Origin: an uncultured Eubacteriales bacterium
GTDB taxonomy: Bacteria; Bacillota; Clostridia; Oscillospirales; Oscillospiraceae
NCBI GenBank assembly: GCA_900549885.1
Contig: URQA01000019.1
Span: 1-26,758 of the forward strand
Reading direction: 5' to 3'
DNA length: 26,758 nucleotides
The translations under genes and the position numbers were made by a program. The notes beneath the pieces were generated by a model. It was not told the DNA's origin, made no database searches, and saw only the letters and a list, made by a program, of their open reading frames with translations. Below are positions 14,560 to 21,407 of the stretch, piece by piece; positions within the stretch are counted from its first letter, which is position 1, and every line of letters begins with the position of its first letter.

Positions 14560-14596
14560 AAGCCGCCCCTTCTAACGCAGGAGGGGCGGCTTTTTT
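14560..14596 (+). terminator. Rho-independent terminator after jag
   Basis: A GC-rich stem (GCCGCCCC at 14562-14569, GGGGCGGC at 14583-14590, extended by flanking A/T pairs) is followed by six T residues at 14591-14596. It lies 8 bp after the jag stop. Confidence 0.93.
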
Positions 14597-14622
14597 GCGG
14601 AACCTGCGGAAATAGAAACGGG

Positions 14623-14651
14623 TTGCAATCTCGTCTTGCTCAAGGTAAAAT
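14623..14651 (+). promoter_or_regulatory. Predicted promoter of the Nudix-decarboxylase-darA-holB unit
   Basis: TTGCAA (14623-14628) and TAAAAT (14646-14651) are separated by 17 bases, directly after the jag terminator. The start point would be near 14658, 28 bases before the chosen Nudix ATG. Confidence 0.6.
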
Positions 14652-14685
14652 GAAAGATAATCATTCAAAATGGGAGGAAAAGGCC

Positions 14686-15135
14686 ATGAGGCGGGAAAAG
14701 AGCTGCGGCGCGGTGCTGTTCCGAGATCTGTCTGGAGAGCGAATCTTCTTGGTTCTCCATAGCACCCAGGGCCACTGGACGCTGTGCAAAGGACATGTGG
14801 AGCCGGGAGAGACGGAGCAGGAGACAGCGGTGCGTGAGATCCGGGAGGAGACGGGGCTTACGGTAGCCTTTGTGGAAAACTTCCGCAGGGTCGTCACCTA
14901 CTCCCCTGCCCCAGGGGTGACCAAAGATGTGGTATTTTTCCTGGGCCGGGCGGATGACGGCCCGGTGTCCTGCCAGCCGGAGGAGGTCAGGGAGGCCCTG
15001 TTTCTTCCCCTTGCAGACGCTGTATCCCGGCTGACCCATCCATCCGACCAGGAGACACTGGAGCAGGCCGCCGCCTTTTTGGACAGAACGGAAGGAAACA
15101 TCTCCGGACTGGGCGGTGAGACCAGGACGCTATGA
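14686..15135 (+). CDS. Nudix hydrolase, Ap4A-hydrolase-like
   Basis: The protein has a complete Nudix box at 36-58: G36, E42, R50, E51, E54, E55 and G57 in the GX5EX7REXXEEXG pattern, the metal-binding site for cleaving nucleoside diphosphate-linked compounds. The N-terminal SCGAVLFRD and FLVLHSTQGHWTLCKGH resemble asymmetric bis(5'-nucleosyl)-tetraphosphatases, so Ap4A or related dinucleotides are the likeliest substrate; this is inference. Length is 149 residues. The ATG at 14686 has GGGAGG 8 bases upstream and lies after the predicted promoter. Upstream in-frame starts (TTG 14623, ATG 14650) fall inside the promoter and are rejected. It is first in the unit leading to the decarboxylase and darA. 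Confidence 0.9.
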   Translation: MRREKSCGAVLFRDLSGERIFLVLHSTQGHWTLCKGHVEPGETEQETAVREIREETGLTVAFVENFRRVVTYSPAPGVTKDVVFFLGRADDGPVSCQPEEVREALFLPLADAVSRLTHPSDQETLEQAAAFLDRTEGNISGLGGETRTL

Positions 15136-15178
15136 AACGAACATCTGGAAACGCAGAACAGAAAGGCGGCGGATTCTC

Positions 15179-16525
15179 TTGCCTACCCCTCTCTATGATT
15201 GTTTAAAAGAACTGGCGTCCCAACATCCCCTTCGGTTTGATATGCCGGGACACCACGGTGCGCCCCTGCCTGGAAATCTGGCGGATGCCAGCCTGGACTT
15301 CACCGAGAACGGCCGTACCGGAGATCTGTTTGGACCGGGCGGGGACGTGATAGAGGGAGCGGAACGCCTATGGGCGGCCAGCTTGGGGTTTGACAGCTGT
15401 CTGTTCCTCACCGGGGGCTCCACCCAAGGCATCCACACCGGCTTGGCTCTGCTGGCCGGCGTGGGCGGGGTGATAGCCTTGGACCGGGGGAGCCATCGCG
15501 CCGCTTACAACGCCCTGGCCCTGTTGGGACTCGTTCCCCATTATCTTCCACGTCCCTGGGTGACGGATGAAGGAGTCACCGGCCCCATAGAGCCGGAGCA
15601 AGTGGAACAGACGCTACGGACCCATCCAGAAATCAAAACAATTTGTATTGTGTCTCCAACTTATTACGGTGTGATATCGGATTTGCCTGCCATAGCCCGG
15701 GTCTGCCATAGCTATGGGGCCAGGCTGATGGTGGACGGCGCCCATGGCGCCCATTTGCCCTTTTTAGGGTATCGGGGGTATCAGGCGGCGGATCTGGTGG
15801 TGATGTCCGCCCACAAGACCCTCCCCGCCATGGGGCAGACCGCCCTGCTGCTGGCCAACGGCCTAACTATGGAGGAGCTGCGGCGGATGGGGTCAGTGTA
15901 TGGCTCCTCCTCCCCGTCCTATCTGATGATGGCCTCTCTGGACTTGGCCCGAGACTGGATGGCTCGGGAGGGGGCGGACTGGTATGGAAAGGTAGTGGAG
16001 GGTGTGGCCTCGCTGCGCAATCGCTTCCCCTGTCTGCGGCCCGGTCCCCTGAAGCTGGACCCGGCCCGGCTGGTGGTGCGCTGTTCCGACGGCTTTGCCC
16101 TGGCCGAGACCTTACGGCACGAAAATATTTTCCCTGAGATGGCAGACCGAAACCATGTGGTGTTTATCCTCACTGCGGCGGAACGGGTGGAGGCGGTTGC
16201 CCGGCTGGAGGCTGTCTTAGCCGCCGCTCTGGATGGGGACTATCCGCCGCAGGATTTCTCTGACCTGATACCTCCCCCCTTTCCTCAGCAGACGCTCACG
16301 CCCCGTCAGGCCCTGTTTGCGCCCCGGCAAACCGTACCTCTCAGCCAGAGCAGAGGCTGCGTCTGTGCCTGCCAGGCGGCGCCTTATCCTCCTGGAATTC
16401 CCGTGGTGGCGCCGGGGGAGCGAATCGGCAAAAAACATCTGGCCTATTTGGAGAGAATAGGATATAATAGAAGCCAGATAGAGGTTATCGCAACATCGAA
16501 TGAAACTAAGGAGGGTTCCCTATGA
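15179..16525 (+). CDS. Orn/Lys/Arg decarboxylase-like PLP enzyme (YaaO type)
   Basis: A fold-type I PLP enzyme of the small Orn/Lys/Arg decarboxylase group, like B. subtilis YaaO and SpeA, expected to decarboxylate a basic amino acid. Seen are TPLYDCLKELASQHPLRFDMPG, FLTGGSTQG, the PLP aspartate in MVDGAHGAH (D186), and the Schiff-base lysine in SAHKTLPAMGQT (K213). The C-terminal YPPGIPVVAPGERI is a family signature. The usual PGHK is PGHH here. The start is uncertain: a TTG at 15179 (448 residues, AAAGG about 12 bases upstream) matches where homologues begin, but GTG at 15116, overlapping the Nudix stop, would give 469 residues. Its stop overlaps the darA ATG by 4 bases. Substrate cannot be fixed from sequence. 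Confidence 0.87.
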   Translation: MPTPLYDCLKELASQHPLRFDMPGHHGAPLPGNLADASLDFTENGRTGDLFGPGGDVIEGAERLWAASLGFDSCLFLTGGSTQGIHTGLALLAGVGGVIALDRGSHRAAYNALALLGLVPHYLPRPWVTDEGVTGPIEPEQVEQTLRTHPEIKTICIVSPTYYGVISDLPAIARVCHSYGARLMVDGAHGAHLPFLGYRGYQAADLVVMSAHKTLPAMGQTALLLANGLTMEELRRMGSVYGSSSPSYLMMASLDLARDWMAREGADWYGKVVEGVASLRNRFPCLRPGPLKLDPARLVVRCSDGFALAETLRHENIFPEMADRNHVVFILTAAERVEAVARLEAVLAAALDGDYPPQDFSDLIPPPFPQQTLTPRQALFAPRQTVPLSQSRGCVCACQAAPYPPGIPVVAPGERIGKKHLAYLERIGYNRSQIEVIATSNETKEGSL

Positions 16526-16845
16526 AACTTATTATTGCTATCGTGAATCACGACGACGCCAACGCAGTCACACGGGCGCTGACTCAGGCGGGATTTTCCT
16601 CCACCAAGCTGTCCACCACCGGCGGCTTTCTGATGGCAGGCAACGCCACTATCCTGATCGGCGTGGATGAGGAAAAAGTCCAGCAGGTCATTGACGTGAT
16701 CCGGGACCACTCGTTCAGCCGCAAGCAGATGATTCCCACCACTACTGAGATGAGCTATGGCTATTACCCCTCCATGCCGGTGGAAGTCACGGTGGGCGGG
16801 GCCACCGTCTTTGTGGTGGATGTGGAGCGGTTCGAGCGGCTATGA
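16522..16845 (+). CDS. darA: Cyclic-di-AMP receptor DarA (PII-like, YaaQ)
   Basis: A 107-residue PII-like trimeric signal protein that binds cyclic-di-AMP in Gram-positive bacteria. The family pattern is clear: MKLIIAIVNHDDANAV, then FSSTKLSTTGGFLMAGNATILIG (about 25-47, carrying the conserved ligand-site residues), and a C-terminal VTVGGATVFVVDVERFERL. The ATG at 16522 has GGAGGG about 7 bases upstream and overlaps the decarboxylase stop (ATGA); its own stop overlaps the holB ATG the same way. Its partner proteins are not established here. Confidence 0.95.
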   Translation: MKLIIAIVNHDDANAVTRALTQAGFSSTKLSTTGGFLMAGNATILIGVDEEKVQQVIDVIRDHSFSRKQMIPTTTEMSYGYYPSMPVEVTVGGATVFVVDVERFERL

Positions 16846-17597
16846 ATTGTGTGCCGTCCCTGCCCAGTCCTTTAGCCCATGCCTACCTGATCACCGGGGG
16901 CAGCCAGGAGGCCCGGCGTACCTATGCGGAAAAGATGGCGGCCGCTTATCTGTGTACAGGAGAGCGGCCACCCTGTGGCCGCTGCCGTTCCTGTGAGAAG
17001 GTGGGCAAAGGGATCCATCCGGATGTGACCCTGCTCTGTCCCGCCGAGGGAAAGCGGGAAATCGTGGCCGACCAGGCCCGGGCCCTGCGTTCAGACGCCT
17101 ATATCCGCCCCAACGAGGGTGTGCGGAAGGTCTATATCATAGATCCGGCGGACACAATGAACCCGGTGGCTCAGAATGCGCTGCTAAAGGTGCTGGAGGA
17201 CGGGCCGGACTACACGGCATTTCTGCTGCTCACCGCCCAGCCAGGGCTTTTGCTGGGCACCATCCGTTCCCGGTGCGAGACGCTGCGCCTTCCCCCCGAA
17301 GAGGAACCCAAGGATCCGGAGCTGGAGCGCCGGGGCGCGGAGCTGGCCCACCTGCTGCTCACCGGCAGCGAGTGGGAGGTGGCCCAGGGACTTACGGCTC
17401 TGGAGCTGGAGAAGTGGAAAGGCGGCCAGCTGCTGGATCTGATGGCCGCGGCGGAGCCGGTAGTAGCGGCGGAGCTGGTGCGAAACCGCCGGGCAGTCTC
17501 TGTTCTGCGGGCGCTGAAAACCTGCCGGGACAATGGGGTGTATAACGTGGGTACGGGCCATACCTTGGGCTGGCTGTGTGGAGAATTGTTCCGGTAG
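16842..17597 (+). CDS. holB: DNA polymerase III delta-prime subunit
   Basis: HolB is part of the clamp loader that places DnaN on DNA. The 251-residue protein has AHAYLITGG at the Walker A position but no GKT, so ATP binding is likely lost, as in known delta-prime subunits. It carries a four-cysteine zinc module (C38, C45, C48, C51, CGRCRSC), VYIIDPADTMNPVAQNALLKVLED, and the SRC motif (RSRCETL) that serves as arginine finger for a neighbouring subunit. It is somewhat shorter than the usual 300+ residues at the C-terminal domain. The ATG overlaps the darA stop by 4 bases. In B. subtilis yaaR lies between darA and holB; not here. Confidence 0.92.
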   Translation: MNCVPSLPSPLAHAYLITGGSQEARRTYAEKMAAAYLCTGERPPCGRCRSCEKVGKGIHPDVTLLCPAEGKREIVADQARALRSDAYIRPNEGVRKVYIIDPADTMNPVAQNALLKVLEDGPDYTAFLLLTAQPGLLLGTIRSRCETLRLPPEEEPKDPELERRGAELAHLLLTGSEWEVAQGLTALELEKWKGGQLLDLMAAAEPVVAAELVRNRRAVSVLRALKTCRDNGVYNVGTGHTLGWLCGELFR

Positions 17598-17668
17598 GGA
17601 AAAGGTGTGGTCCGTGACTTTTGGTTTCTTTTTGGATGGGCGGAAAGAAACGCGAGTCCAAGTCCCCC

Positions 17669-17697
17669 TTGACAGCCACCTTTGGCCGTAATACGGC
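17669..17697 (+). promoter_or_regulatory. Possible ricT promoter with palindrome
   Basis: A perfect TTGACA (17669-17674) lies 80 bases upstream of ricT. The expected -10 position falls on a perfect 13-base palindrome, GCCGTA-A-TACGGC (17685-17697); no good -10 hexamer sits at standard spacing (TAATAC is only 14 bases away). It may be an activator-dependent promoter or a chance -35. A separate 8-bp inverted repeat (GTTTCTTT at 17624-17631, AAAGAAAC at 17644-17651) lies upstream. Confidence 0.25.
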
Positions 17698-17754
17698 ATT
17701 GAAGCAGAAACCCTAGGGGCGCGTAGTCCCTGGATTATTGGAGGACAACGATAA

Positions 17755-19047
17755 ATGACAGAGATCATTAGCGTCCGGTTTCGTTCGGGCGGAAAGCAAT
17801 ATTATTTTGACCCCAACGGGACGCAGTTCCAGGAGGGACAGGGCGTGATCGTGGAAACGGGCAAGGGCTTGGAATACGGCACCTGTGTCCGGGCCAATAC
17901 CATGGTGGAGGACTTTGCCGTGGTCCAGCCCTTACGCCCGGTGATCCGGGCAGCCACGGAGCGGGACTGCAAACAGGTGGAGGAAAATAAGGCCAAAGAG
18001 GGCCGTACCATGAAGATCGCCCAAAAGCAAATTGAGCAGCACGGCTTGGAAATGAAGCTGGTCAGTGTCGAGTACAGCTTTGACGGCTCTAAAATTATCT
18101 TTTTCTTCACCGCCGAGGGCCGGGTGGATTTTCGGGCTTTGGTGAAAGACCTGGCGGGCATTTTCCGGGCCCGCATTGAGCTGAGGCAGATCGGGGTCCG
18201 GGATGAAGCCCGGATGCTGGGCGGTCTGGGCATTTGCGGCAAACCCTTCTGCTGCGCCCAGTTTTTGGACGAGTTCCAGCCTGTGTCCATCAAAATGGCC
18301 AAGACCCAGAATTTGTCCCTGAACCCCACTAAAATCTCCGGCACCTGCGGGCGGCTTATGTGCTGCCTGAAATATGAGCAGGGGGCCTATGAGGACGCGG
18401 TGAAGCGTTGCCCCAAGCAGGATTCCTTTGTGGAATGTCCTGACGGGGCGGGTACCATTTCGTCAGTCAATCTCCTGCGGGAACAGGTGAAGGTCCGTTT
18501 GGAGGATTCTGCCGAGCAGCCCAAGACTTATCGGGCCAGCGAGATCCGGGTGGTGCGCAGCGGCAAGGGCAAGCGGCCGGAGGATTATGTGGTCCCGCCC
18601 AAGGAAGAACTGGAAAAACTGCGTTATATTCCTCCGGAGGAGGAGCGCACCGCCCGAAAGCTGGGCGAGGGCGCCGACCTATCCGCCATGCTGGACCAGT
18701 ACCTGGGCGGCAATTCCGCCGCAGGCGGGGAGACGGGTGAGGTCCGTAAACCGGGACGGAGCCGAAACCGCCGCCGGAACCGAGGGGGACACAAGCCGGA
18801 GGGTACCCAGCAGCCCGGGCGGGAGGAAAACTCCGGCGGCAGAGAGCGGCAGCAACAGCCCCGGCAGGACAAGCCTAAGGCTCAGGAGCAGCCCAAAAAG
18901 GAGCGCCCCGCGCCCCAGCAGGCTACCGCTCCTGTCCAGGCGGAGGGGAACAAAAGCGGCGGCGGAAAACGCCGTCATCGCCCCTATCACCGCCGCTCGA
19001 AAAAGCCCGGCGCCGGCCAGGGCGGAACCGGCGAAAAGCAGTCATGA
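17755..19047 (+). CDS. ricT: PSP1-domain regulatory protein RicT (YaaT)
   Basis: RicT is the PSP1-domain subunit of the RicA-RicF-RicT (Y-complex) iron-sulfur complex, which in B. subtilis modulates RNase Y processing, sporulation and competence. The PSP1 core covers about residues 1-210, with six cysteines in two clusters, CGKPFCC (161-167) and CGRLMCC (198-204), the probable Fe-S ligands, and the FTAEGRVDFRALVKDLA segment. From about 320 to 430 an unusual tail follows: low-complexity Arg/Gly/Gln/Pro/Lys, strongly basic, likely disordered and able to bind RNA. Length of 430 exceeds the usual 270-300. The ATG has GGAGG 10 bases upstream. No ricA or ricF is in the window. Confidence 0.92.
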   Translation: MTEIISVRFRSGGKQYYFDPNGTQFQEGQGVIVETGKGLEYGTCVRANTMVEDFAVVQPLRPVIRAATERDCKQVEENKAKEGRTMKIAQKQIEQHGLEMKLVSVEYSFDGSKIIFFFTAEGRVDFRALVKDLAGIFRARIELRQIGVRDEARMLGGLGICGKPFCCAQFLDEFQPVSIKMAKTQNLSLNPTKISGTCGRLMCCLKYEQGAYEDAVKRCPKQDSFVECPDGAGTISSVNLLREQVKVRLEDSAEQPKTYRASEIRVVRSGKGKRPEDYVVPPKEELEKLRYIPPEEERTARKLGEGADLSAMLDQYLGGNSAAGGETGEVRKPGRSRNRRRNRGGHKPEGTQQPGREENSGGRERQQQPRQDKPKAQEQPKKERPAPQQATAPVQAEGNKSGGGKRRHRPYHRRSKKPGAGQGGTGEKQS

Positions 19048-19049
19048 CC

Positions 19050-19080
19050 AAAGCCCGGGCGCGCAGCGCCCGGGCTTTTT
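19050..19080 (+). terminator. Rho-independent terminator after ricT
   Basis: A perfect 13-bp stem (19050-19062 and 19066-19078, AAAGCCCGGGCGC and complement) with a GCA loop is followed by T residues to 19080. It lies between the ricT stop and the GNAT ribosome binding site. Confidence 0.93.
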
Positions 19081-19096
19081 GAAAGGAGAGAGTACA

Positions 19097-19519
19097 ATGC
19101 TCCGTCTCTTTGCAGATAAAGATCTAAATCGGGTCATGGACATCTGGCTGGCAGGTAATCTCCAGGCTCACCCCTTTGTGCCGGAGGACTATTGGCGTAG
19201 CCAGGCATCCCGGGTGCGGGAGGTAATCAATGAGGCAGAAGTGCTGGTGTGGGAAGAGTCCGGGCAGATTATGGGTTTTTTAGGTATGTGGGGAGAGCAC
19301 ATTGAGGGCGTCTTTGTGTCCCAGGAGTTTCAGGGCCGGGGCGTCGGTCAGGCCCTGATCCAAGGCGCGAAGGAGAGAAAGCCTGCGCTTGCTTTGCATG
19401 TTTATCAGGATAACGTTGCGGCGGTAGCCTTTTACCACCGGCGGGGCTTTTCTGTGGTAAGCGGCGGCACAGACCCGGAGACCGGACAGCCGGAATGGGT
19501 GATGCGCTGGACCCGGTAG
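19097..19519 (+). CDS. GNAT-family N-acetyltransferase
   Basis: A 140-residue acetyl-CoA-dependent acetyltransferase. GNAT motif A is clear in VFVSQEFQGRGVGQALIQGA, where the Q/R-x-x-G-x-G loop binds CoA pyrophosphate. Motif B follows as LALHVYQDNVAAVAFYHRRGF, with the usual AVAFYHRRGF. The N-terminal LNRVMDIWLAGN and EEWxxxx-like PEDYWRSQ region resemble the YjaB/PhnO-like group; the substrate is unknown. The ATG at 19097 has AAAGGAG upstream, which begins immediately after the ricT terminator, leaving no room for a separate promoter. A longer open frame starting at 18587 is only a shadow of ricT. Confidence 0.88.
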   Translation: MLRLFADKDLNRVMDIWLAGNLQAHPFVPEDYWRSQASRVREVINEAEVLVWEESGQIMGFLGMWGEHIEGVFVSQEFQGRGVGQALIQGAKERKPALALHVYQDNVAAVAFYHRRGFSVVSGGTDPETGQPEWVMRWTR

Positions 19520-19534
19520 AACATCTGAGAAAAC

Positions 19535-19562
19535 AAGCCCTCCGGTTTTACCGGAGGGCTTT
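19535..19562. terminator. Bidirectional terminator between GNAT gene and divIVA
   Basis: A 12-bp stem (AAGCCCTCCGGT at 19535-19546, complement at 19550-19561) separates convergent genes. On the minus strand it is followed by TTGTTTTCT and ends the divIVA operon. On the plus side the T-rich tract is weaker and interrupted. Confidence 0.8.
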
Positions 19563-19570
19563 GGCTTTCA

Positions 19571-20218
19571 TTAAGTGATTTCATAGTCCTTGCCAAATTG
19601 AAGGTCTTCAAAACGCCGGGTGGCATCCAGATCCGGGTCACTGTCAACGGGAGCGGAGCCAGCGGCCACAGGGGCGGGCTCCTTTTCCTCCACCGGATCG
19701 GGAATCGTGAGGTTGGCAAAGGGATTTTCGGCAGAGGCGGCGGGTTCAGCCGGCAGGATGACTCCGGCGGTAAGCTCCCCTAAGCGGGCCAGATAGTCCA
19801 GTGCCCCCTGGTGGGCCTGGGTGACCTGCTGGACGTAAGCGGCGGTGGCCTCCTTGGCTTTTTGCAGGCGGTATTCCTCATCTGTGATCTGCTGTTTGAG
19901 TTCATTCAGCCGGGTCTGGGCGGCAGCCTCCGCGTCATGGACCAGCTCGTTCTTTTTCTTTTCCGCGTCGCTGACCATGGCTTCCGCCATCTGCTGGGCG
20001 GCCAGCAGAGTCTTGCGCATGGCGGTGTCGGTGGCACGGTATTCCTCCACTGTCTCGGACAGCACCTTAAGCTTGTTTTTCAGAATGGCGTTGTCATTAT
20101 ACAGGGCGGTATAGTCCTCAGTAAGCAGGTCGAGAAACTCATCCACCATGGCCATGTTGTAGCCGCCTAAGGTCGCCTTGGCAAAGGCGTGGCTGGCCAC
20201 CTCCTGCGGAGTCATCAT
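19571..20218 (-). CDS. divIVA: DivIVA-family cell-division/polarity protein
   Basis: DivIVA-type proteins bind curved membrane at septa and poles and recruit division or cell-wall proteins. The N-terminal lipid-binding domain is visible as TPQEVASHAFAKATLGGYNMAMVDEFLD (3-30), close to the family pattern with GGY and VDEFLD. A long coiled coil follows (about 31-140, rich in Glu/Lys/Ala/Gln). The tail from 150 is acidic and Pro-rich, ending FEDLQFGKDYEIT. Length is 215 residues. The ATG at 20218 has GAGGGGGA 8 bases upstream; a second ATG follows directly. It lies 21 bp after sepF and is the last gene of the miaA operon. Confidence 0.9.
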   Translation of the reverse strand: MMTPQEVASHAFAKATLGGYNMAMVDEFLDLLTEDYTALYNDNAILKNKLKVLSETVEEYRATDTAMRKTLLAAQQMAEAMVSDAEKKKNELVHDAEAAAQTRLNELKQQITDEEYRLQKAKEATAAYVQQVTQAHQGALDYLARLGELTAGVILPAEPAASAENPFANLTIPDPVEEKEPAPVAAGSAPVDSDPDLDATRRFEDLQFGKDYEIT

Positions 20219-20239
20219 CGCGAACGTCCCCCTCTCTGT

Positions 20240-20668
20240 TTAGAAATAAAGCCCGTTGTTTTCCAGCTCGTCAATCAGATCGCCCATGATCTCCACGTTA
20301 TAGGGCGTAATGATGTACGTGGACAGGGCCACCTTCTTGATGGTGCCTTCGTTGGCATAAGCCACGCCGGACAAAAAGTCGATGAGGCGGCGGGCGATGT
20401 TTTTATCAGTCTGCTCCAGGTTGAGCACTACAGTGCGCTTGTCCCGGAGATGGTCGGCGATCTCAGAGGCGTTTTCAAACCGCTCTGGCTTGACCAGCAC
20501 GACCTGAAGCTGAGTGGTGGTGTGAATATTGACCACCTTGTTGTTGCGGCGCTCCGGCTCCCGGACGGGTTCCCGGGAGGAGACGGGGGTAAAGTCGTCC
20601 TCGAACTGGTCCTCATCCTCGTCCTCGTAAGGCCGGGCGAGGCGCTTGAGTTCGTCAATAAAGCTCAT
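20240..20668 (-). CDS. sepF: Cell division protein SepF
   Basis: SepF anchors FtsZ to the membrane. The N-terminal amphipathic helix (SFIDELKRLARP) is the likely membrane anchor. A disordered acidic linker (about 14-43) follows, then the SepF core from residue 44 with VVNIHTTTQLQVVLVKPERF, the conserved VVLNLEQTDKNIARRLIDFLSGVAYA, and a final strand with STYIITPYNVEI. Length of 142 residues is typical. The ATG at 20668 has AAAGGGG 9 bases upstream. It is placed between yggS (19 bp) and divIVA (21 bp), as in the ylm cluster of B. subtilis but without ylmG and ylmH. Confidence 0.95.
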   Translation of the reverse strand: MSFIDELKRLARPYEDEDEDQFEDDFTPVSSREPVREPERRNNKVVNIHTTTQLQVVLVKPERFENASEIADHLRDKRTVVLNLEQTDKNIARRLIDFLSGVAYANEGTIKKVALSTYIITPYNVEIMGDLIDELENNGLYF

Positions 20669-20687
20669 AAAGAATGGCCCCTTTCAG

Positions 20688-21407
20688 TTATGATTCCCCT
20701 GCAGGATGGATGGAGGGACGGGGACCGAACAGGGCGGTGCCCAAGCGGACAAAGGTGGCGCCCTCTGCCACAGCATCTGAATAGTCCCCGCTCATTCCCA
20801 TGGACAGGCATACTATATCCGCTTTATTATCCTCCATTTGCTGTCTTATGTCAACAGCTAAACGCCTTAAATTTGCGAAAAAGGGCCGATTTTGTCCGGG
20901 CTTTGTGGAGATGGGCGGAATACACATAAGACCCCGGAGCCGGATATGGTCCAGATCGGCAGCCAGGCGGGCTCCGGCCAGGACGGTCTCCGGGGAAAAG
21001 CCGGACTTACTAGCCTCCCCAGCCAAATTGACCTCCAGCAGAATATCCTGGACAATATTCAACTTTTCTGCCTGCTTGTCGATGGCCAGCAGCAACTTTT
21101 CCGAGGAAACAGAGTGGATGAGATCTACCTTACCCACCACATATCTCACTTTATTGGTTTGAAGGTGACCGATAAAATGGACCTGGGCCCCATCGTAGGC
21201 GTGGGCCGCCAGATGGGCGGTAAGCTCCTGGACCCGGTTCTCCCCGCACACGGTGACGCCGGCGGCGATAACCTGGCGGATGGCATCATCCGTCTGGGTC
21301 TTGGTGGCGGCTACCAGCGTGACCTCCCCCGGGTCCCGCCCTGCGGTCAGGGCGGCCTGGACGATGGCCTGCCGGGCCTGGGCTACACGCCGGGCAATGG
21401 CGTTCAT
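20688..21407 (-). CDS. yggS: PLP homeostasis protein YggS/YlmE (PLPBP)
   Basis: This protein binds pyridoxal 5'-phosphate and buffers its level; it has no known catalysis. It is the alanine-racemase-like TIM barrel fold. The PLP lysine is K36 in LVAATKTQ. Other family motifs are CGENRVQEL, VHFIGHLQTNKVR, LLEVNLAGEASKSGF, LRGLMCIPP and CLSMGMSGDYSDAVAEGATFVRLG. Length is 239 residues, normal. The ATG at 21407 has GGAAGG about 7 bases upstream and overlaps the stop of the HlyD-like gene by 4 bases. It is the ylmE position next to sepF. Confidence 0.95.
   Translation of the reverse strand: MNAIARRVAQARQAIVQAALTAGRDPGEVTLVAATKTQTDDAIRQVIAAGVTVCGENRVQELTAHLAAHAYDGAQVHFIGHLQTNKVRYVVGKVDLIHSVSSEKLLLAIDKQAEKLNIVQDILLEVNLAGEASKSGFSPETVLAGARLAADLDHIRLRGLMCIPPISTKPGQNRPFFANLRRLAVDIRQQMEDNKADIVCLSMGMSGDYSDAVAEGATFVRLGTALFGPRPSIHPAGES

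Noticed and set aside
18587..19096. N-terminal extension of the GNAT frame into ricT
   Set aside because: The extension lies in the ricT coding sequence in another frame; the ATG at 19097 has a proper ribosome binding site and yields a normal GNAT length.
20189..20929. 246-codon plus-strand frame opposite sepF and yggS
   Set aside because: Antisense to two recognised genes, without start signals.
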